Source: Nectonema munidae (Eukaryota; Nematomorpha; Nectonematoida; Nectonematidae). Taken from it: a stretch of DNA of 64,000 nucleotides. The notes beneath the pieces were generated by a model. The model had not been told where the DNA came from, searched no databases, and worked only from the letters and a program-made list of their open reading frames with translations. The stretch covers positions 1,178,001 to 1,242,000 of the forward strand of contig JAUIRK010001051.1 in the NCBI GenBank assembly GCA_030549495.1, in the 5' to 3' direction. Within the stretch, counting starts at the first letter, position 1, and the number at the start of each line of letters is the position of its first letter. This document shows positions 1 through 13,900 of the stretch, in pieces. A program made the translations under genes and the position numbers.

Positions 1-354
1 AAAAGGATTCGGAAAGTTCTCCTCCCAATTTAAACTAGGTAAATTAATCTTACCCCATTCTTTAAAAGCAAAAGGATACATGGGCACGTCGATGTCTTTT
101 TGCCAATCAAAAATAAAAGATGAAAAAGAAACTTTTAGTTTCAAGGGTGAAACTACAGGTACAAAAACATTTGCCTGAGCATCAACTATTTGAATTTCTT
201 CTATCCCATTCTCCAGATCATTTTCGATGAACTCTTGGTCTTCATAATCTAAATGAAGATCATTTTCGTCGTAACTCTCGGTTTCACTTGTATCAGGCAT
301 CAAGCATTCTTCAATATAGTCTTCTTTAGCAATAAAGTTTCTAACACGAGGCAT
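1..354 (-). CDS. Partial open frame with acidic N-terminus, runs off left edge
   Basis: From an ATG at 354-352 the minus strand stays open for 118 codons to the window edge. The product begins MPRVRNFIAKEDYIEE, is strongly acidic over residues 13-55 (many Asp/Glu), then turns mixed hydrophobic with a DWQKDIDVP stretch and several Trp. I do not recognise it with certainty. An acidic leader followed by a W-x-K segment is the usual start of piggyBac-type (PGBD) transposases, and such elements are active or were active here, so this is the best guess. It does not resemble any part of UPF2, whose missing 3' exons should also lie to the left, so it probably sits inside a UPF2 intron. It could also be an independent single-exon host gene. 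Confidence 0.4.
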   Translation of the reverse strand, partial: MPRVRNFIAKEDYIEECLMPDTSETESYDENDLHLDYEDQEFIENDLENGIEEIQIVDAQANVFVPVVSPLKLKVSFSSFIFDWQKDIDVPMYPFAFKEWGKINLPSLNWEENFPNPF

Positions 355-693
355 AATAGCGAGATTGAACAAAACAATAAATGAGACAAATCACTTGTAC
401 AATATAAAGTGAATTTCAGATGAAAAACGGAAATAGAAAGACAAATAATGAGTCGATATATGTTATATGAAAGGAGATCAATCATTTAAGTGTAAGTTTG
501 CTCGTTAATATGTTGCATAATATATATAACAATTGGTGTGACATAAACACTATTACATGCGCATGCGAAAAGTAATGCTTACATATAAATGCCATTTAAA
601 AATATATATGTATACGTCTTATATTATTAATAAGTTCTCTTTTTCAAATAAAAACGTTAAGAGAACGAGAAACTTTATGTTTTGTGAAAAAAA

Positions 694-1070
694 CCTTTTA
701 GTCCGATAGGGACATATATGTCCCACAATATTTGAAATGAATTTGCAAGATAACATCTCATTTTTTTTTCTTCATGAACTGAATTACTCTTGTGAAGGTT
801 TGTTCGTAACACATATTACAAACAGTTTTACAAAAAAAAATTGTTTTTGAACTTTTTTTCGGTTAACAAAGATTAACCAATAAAAATCGAAGTTTTGATT
901 AAGGTTTTAATATATAAAACTTATGCTTTTTAAATAATACACAATAATTAAATGTTTAAAACATCGTTATGAATAGAACAAACTGAAAAACCTAGTTTAT
1001 AATTTGGTTTGTATGACATTATTTTTGAAACAAAAATTTGGGACATATATGTCCTATCGCCCTTAAAGGG
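694..1070. mobile_element. TTAA-type small inverted-repeat element (acatatatgt family)
   Basis: The two ends are inverted copies of about 30 bases: the left reads CCTTTTAGTCCGATAGGGAC followed by ATATATGTCCC, and the right end is the reverse complement with a few changes, finishing CCTTAAAGGGTTAA. The right flank is TTAA; the left TTAA is decayed. No open frame inside. It belongs to the group of TTAACCC...GGGTTAA elements seen throughout the window. Confidence 0.6.
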
Positions 1071-1167
1071 TTAAGAGGACAGTTTTGTTTGGAGAAAATC
1101 TTGTATATTTAAAATGAAGGATAGCATATTATTGATGAGGAAATTTTGACATTTTTCCTTCTTAAAA

Positions 1168-1262
1168 GCTTCTCTTCTTCTTTATTGCGTTCCTTACTTC
1201 CTCATTCCAGAACGACGTAGGCCTAAGTGCTTTCTTATTTGAGCTTTTGTCTACTCTTAAAT
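1168..1262 (-). mobile_element. LINE fragment (region between endonuclease and reverse transcriptase)
   Basis: Minus-strand reading gives a short block with FWNEEVRNAIKKKR. The W-N-E-E-x-x-x-x-I-K-K-K pattern is typical of the linker after the endonuclease domain of RTE- and CR1-like non-LTR retrotransposons. Only about 30 residues remain; nothing else of the element is visible nearby. Confidence 0.5.
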
Positions 1263-1624
1263 CTTGCTGGGCTGTTTTTATGACTTTTTTTATATATATA
1301 AAATGAAGTTTAATAAAAATTATATAGATCATTATTCGTAATTCTAAACTATGTTAAAATTTTGGGTTCGATGAGTGGTTTTTTTAAATACCAGATTAAA
1401 GTTATGATATATGCAAAACAAAAAGAACATAAATATTTTCTTTTTGTTTATGAGACAGTCTAATGCATATGTATTCAATGAATCTATTTCAAAATTCAAT
1501 TCTTTTACAAATTACAACAGGGTAATAACGAGTAACGGTGTATAGGTAATGCTCATCAAATTCCGTTAACCGTTATCCACTAGTGCATTCTCCAATCTCA
1601 AAAAAAGTTAAAAAGGGTACTTAC

Positions 1625-1951
1625 TTTATGCTGCACGGCTGGCAAATAACTTTAGTGACAAATTCACGAAAATCGTCATCACTCCATTTGAGTTTGCGCA
1701 TCCTCTCAATGACATCTTCCACGCTCGCTTGACTCAGATCCTTGCAGATCAACTTGATGACCCACTTTTGCCAATCTTTGAGTTGGGCCTTGTACTGGTA
1801 GGAGAGGTTGAGTAGGGTGTTTTCTGGGGGATTGCACATGTAGTACGCATTCTCGATCATAGTGACGTAGCGATTGTCTATGACTTGCACACTTTTTTTT
1901 CGGAGCATGTTATTGCAGTATACCTTAGTTCTGGTATGCGAATCTGGAGAT
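1625..1951 (-). CDS. UPF2: UPF2 exon 9 (end of MIF4G-2), last exon seen
   Basis: Continues with SPDSHTRTKVYCNNMLRKKS, then RYVTMIENAYYMCNPPEN and DLSQASVEDVIERMRKLKW, matching the human SPESHLRTSVLLEQMMRKK / RYVTMVENAYYYCNPP / MRKLPW series. It ends AAA before a consensus GTAAGTA donor. Reading through instead would stop one codon later, giving a protein without MIF4G-3; splicing is much more likely. No next exon can be found before position 1. Confidence 0.94.
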
Positions 1952-4900
1952 CTTAATTCAACGAACAAAATTTTGGAGTGTAATTTAAAAACAATTCTTT
2001 ATTTTAACACTTAAAGGCTCGGGTTTTGCAAACCAATTACTGGCTTATCTTTTTGAGTATGTAAAAAGTATACGATATTCACTGATGTCCCATTGGGTTT
2101 GAATGGGTTATTTTATATGAGATGAAATAACAATTGGAAGGAGAAAATTTATTTGTTTCGTTCAATACATATTTCGAAAGGGCATTCCATAAATATGCCA
2201 ATAACACAAAATTATTAATGTAGACCTTTTAAAAAAATAATGCAAATAAAGGTACGAGTGTGGAAAATTTTAATTATAAAATAAGAAACTTTATATGCTT
2301 TGTTATATAATAATTTATTTATTTAACAATTATTATTAAAAAAATATCATTTTAAGTTTAAATTGTTTTTCGGCAGTAAACAATTTACCTCTAAATAAAC
2401 AAAACGCTATTTTTTGAAACGATGGGGAAGAATTAGAGCAGAGGTGTCAAACATACGGAGCATGGGGGAAATGCAACTTTAGATGATTTCATCGAGCACG
2501 TTGAATAATTTTCGTTATGGCACAGAGATATGGAGTGAATATATTTTGTTTAGAATGTAGATTTTCTTTGTATATTTACAATATACAATTTTAATAAAAT
2601 GAAGGGACGATTCATCTCATTCCTTGATTATTTTTCTTTCAGCGTTAATGCTGAAAAGCTACAAGTAGAGGTGTAATAGAAATGAAATGTGACATAAAAA
2701 AGTTTCGACGAGTAGATATTAAATTCATATTTTCTGCTGCAAAAATATTCTGGACTAGGTAGTTCACACACACGTGAAGAGTTTTTCATGAATCAACATG
2801 ACTAAATTACAAAAATCGATGCAAATTAACAGCTGATATCAACTTTTGATCAACGAAAATTTTTTTCTCCCAAGACTGGATTTATACAACTACGCCTCTA
2901 TCATCATCATCATCATCCATTTTGCCTTCGAGGCCTGGTTATTGTTCCCAAAGAGTCGGGGTCAACCAGTTTCCTGCAACAACTACGCCATTTCATTCTT
3001 TCTTTAGCATCACTTCGCACAAGCTTTCTTTTTCCATATCGTGGTGAATCACTTCATTCCATGCTTTCTTTGGTCTTCTTCTCTTCATCTTTCCATCAAT
3101 CAATTCATCTTTTATCTTCTTTACAACGTTCCCTTCGGACATCCTTTCGACATGACCAAACCAACGTAATCTATTCTCTTCTAAATGCACTTCTATATCC
3201 TCAATTCCAATTTTCTTTCTCAACACATCGTTGGCAATCCTATCTTCACTACGCCTCTATATAATAAAGATATACCTAATTAACTACCTAAGCGAATTAA
3301 CTAATAGCTTAATATCCTTACTAATCAAACATTTAACCCTTTGAGGACCAGAATTTTTAAGACTAATCGCGGGTTTAATTTCAATGGAAATTTATGTAAT
3401 TAACCCATTTAGGACCAATGTTCCTATTTTGGAACATAAGTAATTTCATCTTCGTCTGTTTTTTTCAATGACTTTGAATATAAATCGTCTGCATTTTTTT
3501 AGATATCGTCTGCTTTGCTTGGTCTTAAATGGGTTAAAGCAGAGGATTTTCATTTCATGGTGCACCGGTGTCCACCGTTCCTCAAATGATTAACCCATTT
3601 TAGTTAAAGCAGACTATTTTGACTAATCCCTATTGAATTCGATTGAAAATTTGAGTTCGCCTACGTTCTTCTACTCTACAGGAACAATAACGGTAAAATA
3701 ATTAAAAAAAAAACTCAGTAAACCTTTAGGTAAAACATCAATAGTTAAATGAGTTTAAAAACGAACTTACTAATAAAGTTAACTTAGTTTAACTTTAGTT
3801 CTTTTAACTAACAAACTTTACTAAATTAATGTTTAGCGCCATTTTTATAGTTTTGGGGGTGTGGTTAAATTTTTGTAAGAATCTCAAAACTTTATACTGC
3901 TTTGAATACATGACGATACATATTACCAAAATATATACTATACAATATATATATACAAAAATGTTAATAATCATCATTCTTCAAAGTCAAAAGTGAATAT
4001 TCAAATATTGTCAAAATGAACATATCAAAAGAATAGCACTAACTATAAAGTAATCACAAATTATGCTTTATATATAAAGAATACTCTAATTATGTGATCA
4101 ATCGTCAATTCCATCCGTGAATAATAAATCATTCAATATGGATTTCGGTTAAAAAAAGTTTATACATGAAATTTTTAAGAAAAAAAATAAAAAGACGTTG
4201 TTGAAAATCATCAAGCTAACTGCCGATGTTTCGTGGTGAAATTTTTTGCGCTCTCAACATTTTAATCATAGAAAACTTTTTTACCGCTTAACGACTTGAG
4301 TCGGCAAGAAGTTAAAAATAGGAAAAAATATTCCGAGGTTTCAGCGTTTGGCAGAAATAGAATCCGTTCCAAACTCACTTGAAATCAATAAAGAAAATCA
4401 ATTTTTTGCTTCCTTGGTTTAATGAATTCATTTAGAGTAATGATTCTGAAGTAAAGGGGAAGTTCGTTTAACGTCATTTGTATCCGAATTCGCCCGGGAC
4501 CTTTGAAATGAAATCCCGGAGGTCTAATCACCATGACACCGGCGTAAAAATAATTTGAAGTAATATTATTTATAGTAAAGGTAAAGGTACCGTGGGATGT
4601 TTTCATCGAAAAGGCACAATTGCACCGCTTGTATCGAACTATGAAGAAAGTAGGCTTGATGGGGGATCGAACCCAAGACCTTGAGTTATCGACACCCAGT
4701 ATCTAACCAACTTTACTCACGCCCCTAGCTAGATAGAGCACACTAGAAAAGACATAAGGTCTCATAGAAGCCCAAAACTTTTTAAAAGCATTATTTTCTT
4801 GGGGAAACGCTTTGAGGGATTACATATTTTTGAACATTTAAGTTAACTTTAATATAATTTTGTGAATGCCTTAATGGTTCACCGTGGTTTTATAGAGCAT

Positions 4901-7900
4901 CTGAAATAGAGTACACAAAACAAAGAGCTTGAGATTTGTGTTACTTATAAAAACATGAAATATTTAATGTTTATTTTTTTTAGGTAAAATAAAATTTTGC
5001 ATCCATCTTATAGTAAAACAAAAAAAAGTTGGCTTTGCTAATGTTAAAAGCAACATCCTACAAGAATTTCATTGAAATTGCGAAATAAAGGTAAAGGTCG
5101 GATGGGATGTTTTTAAGTCATAATTCTGCAGACACTGTCGAACTGGGAGCTATTCTTGGTTACTATTCAAGCAAGTATTTGGTTCACATTTTAGTTTTTG
5201 CAACGTTTTTCTCCAAAAGTCTCGCTAATATCAAAATTTAAAATTAGTGTATGATTAATTATTTATATGAACTTTTTTGAAAATAAATCATAAAACATTT
5301 TGTGTAAACTTTTAAAAATATAAAAAAAAAAACATACCTAAATTATTTTTGAAAAAAAAAATTCATTTATAAATGTAAAGTTTTCATCTTTTTAGATGAA
5401 AATTTTTGAATAGATAATATTTTGATTGTCAAATATTAAGAAAAAAATATTGCATTATTTTTATAATATCAATGGTTAAATATCATATGAATAATCATTT
5501 AGTGAGGAAATATATAAAAGTGGATATTTAAAAGAATTTTGCAAAAAATGAGAAGGATTTTTAGAGTTAGCTTTAGTATAGATTTACATGAAATGAGAAT
5601 TGTATTACCTATAGAGAAATCTTCCGCAAACTTCGAGAAAAGCGCAAGCCATTTCGATGTGATGATAAGTGAAGTCGTTGAGCAATTGTTTGAAGTGATT
5701 GAGTGCGTCTGATTTAGGATACACACCAAACTTGACTAGTTCAGCGATAAAGCGAACAACCTTTTTTACCGATAAAATGAACAAATACAATTTGCACTGA
5801 ATAGCTAAGTATAAATCTTTCAAGAAAATTTGACTTATTGTAAAATACTTATTAATATGATTTTAAAAATTTTGGAGCTCTTTATTTTTTTCAAAAACAA
5901 TATGAATCACAAAAATTCCATTATAAAAAGTAAACTAAACGTTATCCTACCAAATACAAACCCAGAAAACTTACATATACACATGATGAGCAAATCGATC
6001 ATTCATATATCTAAAAAATGCAATAACCTGAAGCTGTTCTATTCTTCTCACGCGCCAAATATAGCAGAACCTCAAGTATCCGAACATGTTCTGAGACAAA
6101 GAAATTCTTCGGATAAGCGAATGTTTGCATACGTCAAAACGTGTTTCTTTCTTTCTTTACTTTGGCAAATCACTTGTTCGGTTACTCGATGTTTCACATT
6201 TAAAAAAGGAAACACTTATTTTTTTGTAAAAAAATTTAATTTACCAAATAAGTTAAAATTAGCAAGTTGTTCAAAAAAGAATTTTATAAATTAAAATTGC
6301 CAGAGTCTTGATAAAAAAAAGGCAAACAATTGCAACTTGTGTGCATATTTCAAAATAAAATGAATAATAATGTTCTATACAAAAAAAGTATTTTTTAAAT
6401 TCATTCAAATGATTATAAATAGGTGCATGTGTTAATATTCTTCATGTTTTTAATAAGATTTTAGTTTTTTTAGAAAAATTGCACACAAATAAGCATTACT
6501 TATATTGTTAATTGTACCATGAAATGAAATGTCAATATACAATAACACTTGTCTTTAGCGGCCACTCTAAATAGCAACTTTTATCAAGATAATGAAAGGT
6601 CGGAAAGAAAATATCGGACTCCAACTCGAAGTACTTACAAAATCCGACTATAAATACTTGGAAATTAAAAGATTCGAGCAAACATAAGGGCCATTCCACA
6701 TGCTTACATAAATTAAACTTTTTTTTTTATTTAAAATACTTAAAAAATCCAATTGCGGGCGCGGCTTCTATATTTTATTAGATACCGACCTCACTCCGAT
6801 TCTATTGAAATCTTCGACCACCGACTCATTAATTTAACCCTTTAAGGAGCAGTGCAAAACTAAGTTAAAGCTAAAAAGATGGGAACAGGTAAAGCTTTTA
6901 TGAAATATTTACCTTATATACAATTTGGGTAAATAAAAAAATTTACGACACTCTTGCGAGCGTTTTGGACCAAACAATCTAATATAGGGTAAATAGAGTA
7001 GAATGAAACCTTTATTTTGCTTTCAATGTAGATTTGATCCTTTTTAACAATTTGATATTTGAACTCAGCTTTGAGCTTTTTCACAAGTTCATCTCCAACG
7101 GAAGGAACACAGGGATAGAGGATAGCGACGAATCTGGCATAGAAGGATAGCAGATCAATGCGTATACGAGGCACGGTGTAAAGTGCGTTCGCCAATTTCT
7201 TCCGATTCATCTTCGTATTGAGGGAGAGGCAGAAGTCAACAGCTGCCTTGTCAATCAAGTCACGATTGATTTTACAAGGCAGTTCTTGCAAGAATGATTC
7301 AATTTTTAGTTTCATCAGGCCTCCACTCAAACCTAAAATGTCAAACGAGTGATGATGGGTTGAGTAAGTTAGTTCAGAGGAAGTAAAGCATTAACTTTTC
7401 GAGAATAAGTGTGAAGCCCGTGTATCAAGAAAAGGAAATAGTCTGCTTTAAATATATAAAATTTCATTTAAAAAAAAGCAGATTATATTCCTATATTCCA
7501 ATATCATTTATAGTTTTTAGCTTGTAGGTTGCTTGATTCGCCATCCACTGGTTTACAAGCAATTGCACACTACCGGCTAAAAAGTTTATTCATTACAAGT
7601 AGTGCAAGTTTGGTTTATCGGTGAAAACACGCCCACGGTATTTTTTACTTTTTAGCCGTAATTGACACATAGTATCCTCTTTTTGCTTCTAGTAGTCTGT
7701 ATATTATTTTAATGTTTTTTATGCTTCTAAAAATTACCATTTTATAAGTTGGGCGCTACTCCTTCACCATTTTCCAAAAAATATATGGAAAGATATTTAT
7801 AGCAAAAATATTGGAAGAAGATAATGCTCTACTTAACAAAGATTATAACATCGAAAAAGCTGCTGTTTTCTCTGTAATATAAAGTTTCTTCTAACTCACA

Positions 7901-10900
7901 CCAAAAATATACCAACCTTGGAAAATACTGAATTGCTGCTGTGACTTATTATTATTATTATTATTATCAGAAATTCTTTCCGCTTTTTATATATTCAGAA
8001 AATACAAATCTAGAGAAATTTTTAACAATTTTAAATTGCTAACCACCTAAATCTACTAATTGGCAATCACCTATAATTACTCTTTAAGACAAGAATAAGG
8101 CATTATAAATAGACCTCAAAAATTAGGTTTTTCAAAGCAAAGGCGCTCTTTGGAACCAATTACACGCATTACGCAAGAGATCATGCGACTTTTAAAACGT
8201 ATCATCTGCTTATTTTCGGTAATAAGTTTTTAAAAACCTTACGACAGACGATTTATATTTTATAGCTTGAAAGAATTAAGGAATCAGAGTTAAACTCATA
8301 CACTGTGCTTTAGGAGTGTCAGCTGTTGCTGCTTCGGATTCAGTGGTCTTGGCATCAGAAACATCGTCAGACTTTTCATCTACGTCCTCATCCTCGTCAT
8401 CTTCATCTTCGGGATTTGTGGAGCAGGCGTTATCAGAAGACAAGGTTGTCGAATCATAGTTTTCAACAGAAGCAGTTTCCTCATTAGCTAAAGCTGAAAA
8501 AGTAAATATAAGTAATTGTTATAACACATATATAATAAGAATAATTTGTCATGTTGATATAAACGAGTATACAACCCTCACTATACCTATTTAGCCCGTT
8601 AATGAACAGAATAATCAGACGATATCTAATCTAAAGCAGATTTGTATTAAAAAGGATTAATAAAGCAGGAGATTTTATTTTATTTTTGTAAAGTCGACAT
8701 ATGTCAACTGTGGGCGATAATCGGTTAACTTCAAAATGGGAGTAGTAAATTTCAAAATGGAGGAAAAAATTTTAAAATAGGAACATTTTAAATTTGAAAG
8801 TTTAAAAATCACCTTGAGGGTTAAATAATAATATATTTTTAAAATATGCCTTATTTTTTGTTTTTTAATATTTTTAAAATTGTTTTTTTTGTTGACATAC
8901 AATTCCACTCATTGAAGAATGATATAAATTAATCGTTTTACATTAATTTACAATTTTATTGAAATATTAAAATTCCATATTTTCGATGTTTAAAGCAGAA
9001 CTCATTTTGTTTTGGATGGTGGCAATACAATTTGAATATAATGTAGGTGTAATTTTATTTATTGAGTCATTTGTTATTTATTTATTCATTTTATTATTGA
9101 GAACCTTGAAAACAAATTGATTTTTAAGTTCTTATAAATATATCAAAAATATTTATTAGTTTAACTTGCTTTATTTTTATGACATTTTTATACGTTTATT
9201 ATATTTATTTTTAGTATATTTTTATACTTTTAAAAATAATTTTTTTAATCTTTATATTTTACAACTATGACAATAAAATATAAGCAGACGACTTGCTCTG
9301 GAGTAATTTTGACATTTTTAGATATTATTTCTTAAATTTAAATTTGTTTGATGATAATGGAGACTGGAGAAAATTAGCAAAAGAAAATAAAATCCTTAAA
9401 ACAACAGCGTAACGCTGTTTAAAAGAAGGAGATAAACCAGATAAAAGAGGTGGGAAAAGATATCCAAAAATTAATACTAAAAAAAGAGTTTTTTTTTACT
9501 TTAAAATGTGTCAGATATGAGCCAGAAAAAGCTAATTCTTTAGAAAACAAATTGAAAAAAAACTATGTGGAAAATTTAATCTGAAAACTTGCTAATTTTT
9601 ATTCAGATCAAACAAATTAACTTGTTTGTTTCTAGAAAAGGAAAATCAGAAAAGATGCACCATGTAAGACTATTGCTGCGGAAAGTAAAGGTTCAAATAT
9701 TCATTAAATTGGTTACATTTGCAAAATTGGTCTTTTACAATATGAAAAATAGATAGAGACAAATAGACAAGGATCTTTTAAAAAAGAAAGTGCAAAAGAT
9801 TTTATCAGAACATCTTTATGAGAATCTAAAGCTAAACTAGGATCATCTCTTGTAATAGTCTTAGATAATGCTCCATGGCATAGTGGGAGTGAAGAAGTTG
9901 TCAAAGAGACAGAGTTTAACAACAACAAAATTCTAAAATTAGCTCCTTATAGTCCTATGTTTAATGCCATTGAAAACATATGGTCTTTAGAGGGATGTAA
10001 AAAATATATATTTTAAACTTTAAAGAATTTTAGCATAAAAATGTTATGGCTACTTAACAATTGGTGAAAATGAACAAAAGCACTCCAAGGTATACTACTA
10101 GACTCCATAAATGAAGTTACACCAACAATACGTTCAAATTATATTACTAGCATTCAAAACAAAGTCAGTTCTGCCTTAAACATCCAAAATATGGAATCTT
10201 AATATTTCAATAAAATTGTAAATTTATGTAAAACTATTTCATTTTTAAATAATAATTAATAAAAAAAAAAATTTATTCCCATTTTGAAGTAAAAGAGAAG
10301 ATGTATTTGATATAAGGAATGTAAAATATTAATCTCCCGGTGACAATTATGAGTGATTGGTCGATACTCGAGATTGAATTTTGGGTATTTTAACGTGCCC
10401 TATCACCCTATGCAAAATATTTTTCTTCCCAGGGATCCACTCTACCGCTGTTTTTGACTATTCAAATTTATTTCTGAATTTGCATAGAATTTCATTAGTG
10501 TTAGTGCATACATACATATTGACATTAGACACCCATACAATGAAATGCTTAAATCTCAAAAAGAACGGTATAGCCAGCTATAGACCTGGATGCATGCATA
10601 TTTGTTGATGGAATGAGATAGAAAAGAGAAGGTAGTGTATAAAAAATAAATACCAGTCTTGATAAACTTGGATAGGAGTTCTTTCTCGACTTTTACTGCA
10701 ACCTTCATAACCTTTTTCTTTTTATCCTTTTTCTTGGAGTCTTTTAAAAGGATACCGGGAACGAGTTCTTTTATATCGGGTAAATTTGTGTAAAAATTGG
10801 CGACATCCTCATCTTCCCACAAATCCATTTGATCATCTCCAGCATCAACTTGAAAAAGAGAGTCAAAAATAACTAAGATATTTAACATTGTTGAATACAA

Positions 10901-13900
10901 AGATATTCGTCCAAAATTGCTATTCCATACTCAAAACGTGAGCATATCACACTTTCAAGAGAACTAATTGCACTGATGATCATTTATATATGTCAAATTA
11001 TAATTGAATTTATAATGAATGATTTTTCTATTGTTAATTCGCCGAAGGAACATTTATCACTAAGCGGATAATTAAGAGTTTACCACTCCACCTAGCATTA
11101 TTTCCTATGGAGATTTAACACTTTGGAAAAAGAAAGATAATTTATTGGACCATAAATATAAACTACCAAAAAGAAAAATAGTATGAGGCTTCTGCTTTCA
11201 AGGAATTTAATTGCACAGTGCAAGCAATGCTATTTAATATATAAGTAGACAACTCAAAATGTCAAAAATAACTTCTTCACAGATGCAAACTAAAACAGAA
11301 TCTCGAATAAAAAGGACCGATTTTTTATTGAAAACACAGTTGAGAAGTAAATAGTTGAATTGTCTCTAAAAGTCCATTTTTAAAATTGGAAAAATATACA
11401 AATGAAAACTTCAAAACAAAAAAACAAGTAAAGATAAATTTTAAAAATGATTAAATTAAATACAATGTAGTTTATTAAAAATTTTAATTTCAATATAATT
11501 AGTATCTTTTAAGCTAATAAAATCAAAGCCTTGTGAATTTTTTTCATTAATTTTTCTTTAAAAATTGACTTAACCCATTAAGTACCATAGAAATCAGACG
11601 ATATCTAAAAAAACGCAGACGATTTATATTCAAAGTCATTGAAAAAAGCAGACGAAGATGAAATTACTTATGTTCCCAAATGGGAGCATTGAGACTTAAT
11701 GGGTTAATAGAAAAATCTAGCTGATATAAATAGTTTTTAATTAAAAATTTTCTTCAAAAAATTATTCAAGAAAATAATTTAATGAAATTTGTTATAGATT
11801 TGAAAGGAAACCTATAAAAAAACTTCCTAACCCTTGACATCAGTATCCCAAGAAATAAAATTCGTCTGCTTTAAATATAGGAAATTCCATCGTAAAAGAA
11901 AGCAGAGGATTAGTTAAATAATTTTGTTCATCAAAGGCTTAACCAGTTATCGACCAGAATAATCAGACGATATCTAATGTAAAGCAGAAGAGTTGTATTA
12001 AAAAGCACTAATAAACGCAGACGATTTTATTTTTGTAAATCCGACATATGTCGACTGTGGTCGATAACCGGTTGAGAACACGTAAGAAAAACACATACGC
12101 AATATAATCAAGTAATAAATATTCAATCTGCGTACCTGGGGTATCAGAAACGGCTCCATCAATGCCATTATCATCATCATCTTTGATGTCAGAAAGAGGT
12201 TGAAATTCAGGAAGAACTTTACCAAGAGTTTGTGCCAAGTTTTGGGCGGATGTGAGCAATTTTTTGAAGTTGTTATTAGCGACTTCTGTGCGATCTTTCC
12301 GCTCAGAGCTGATTTCACCCTTTGTGGAGATGATTTTACGATTTTGTTTTTCAAGTTGCACAAGCTCTTTGTAGTCCACGTACAAATGATTAACTAGAGA
12401 GGAGTAATATTCATCCAAAAGAGAAGCTATGCTCGTTCTTTGACTAACATTAAATGACTTGAAGTAAGGCAATTTCTTTGAATATTTGATAGATGATTCT
12501 AAAGAGATGAAATGTAAATAAAATATAGGATAGGAATACAGAAAATGACGTTAAGCCTTTAAGACCACCCAGCTTTAATCGTCTGATTATTATCTTTTTC
12601 AATCAGTTTTTAAATCATTTAAAGTAGACAAATTTTATTTTATTAGACACAGATGCACTTAGGCCTCTTATATTTAGGCACGAAAAACATTGCCTAGGAT
12701 AACCCACGCCCGTCCGTCGGAGGGCATTAGACCACTGTATAGGATATTGACTGTACTTGAAAAAAAAATAAAATATTCCGAATAGGAAAGGATAAATTAA
12801 AGTATATAAAAGAATACTTAGGTATTGAGATTGGAAGATTCCAGCCCATTCCTCAATGCATCCTTTGCAGAATCCATGAATGATGGAAATATAAAGATGC
12901 TTCGTCTTGTCAAAGGATATCAAGCTGTGAAGCGTGTCGTAGATAAGGGAAAAAGCTTTGATATGGGGACTCAAGCCATCAAAGATGCGGGAAGCGATGA
13001 GATCAGCAGCCAATCTCAAGTCAACTCTCAGTTTGCTTGGATTTGCTATGACAGCTATACAAATATAGAGAAGATATTTGGTAAAGATTTATCAAGAGCG
13101 ATCTGGTAAAAATAAAGCTGATCTATTCTAACGTCTCCAGCCCAGACGCGAGGCTTATTATACAATTGAGTTTATTAGAGGTGAAAATTCTATAAATCAT
13201 ATTATTATATTAGAAATGGAATAAAATACGTATATTTTTTAATCCAGCGCGTCAAATAAATTGAACTGACTCAATATTACTTTGTGAGAAAAGATTTTCT
13301 AAGTTTGGTGAAAATGACAAATACAACAGAAGGAAAAGATATACCGTCATAAAACTTTTGAAAATTTTTTTTGGAAAAAATTTGGATAATAAAATAATGG
13401 CTTGAATTTCATTTCTCTATGACTAAAAAAGAAAAAGAATTTATAGAAAAAGTGGAAAATTTTCTCAAATTTCAACATTTTGTTAATGAATATTATTAAA
13501 TTCCTTGTATTATTAACAAAGAAGCTGATATAAACTGATAGTATAGTGCAGATTTCTTATAAACGTATGCACCTTATCAAAGAGCAAGAATCGCAGACAA
13601 TTCCAAATAAACTGAATTTAAAATATTTTGTAATGCAAGAAGCAGGGATATAAAAAGATCCTATTTCTTAATAACGGAAGTCTTTTTAAAGAAAAGGAAA
13701 TCAAATTCTGAAAGATTAAAAATAAGGTTAATATTTATTTACGACCGCCAGGTGTTCGAAAATAATGATTTTATAAGTCCTTTAGTATTAATTGATTTAC
13801 AAGATTGCAACAAAAAATGCATTAATACATGAAATGCATATCATAAGACCTTGAGTTATCGAAACCCAGTATCTAACCCTGAAAAGATCTGACAAACGCG

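Noticed and set aside
4385-4606. 73-codon minus-strand frame
   Set aside because: Its N-terminal part is the translated SINE tail and the rest has no motif.
5830-6294. 154-codon open frame on the plus strand
   Set aside because: Lies across a UPF2 intron and includes a Tigger-like terminus; composition is that of non-coding AT-rich DNA.
12200-13109. Plus-strand open frames at 12200-12397 and 12825-13109
   Set aside because: Antisense shadows of UPF2 exons 3 and 4.
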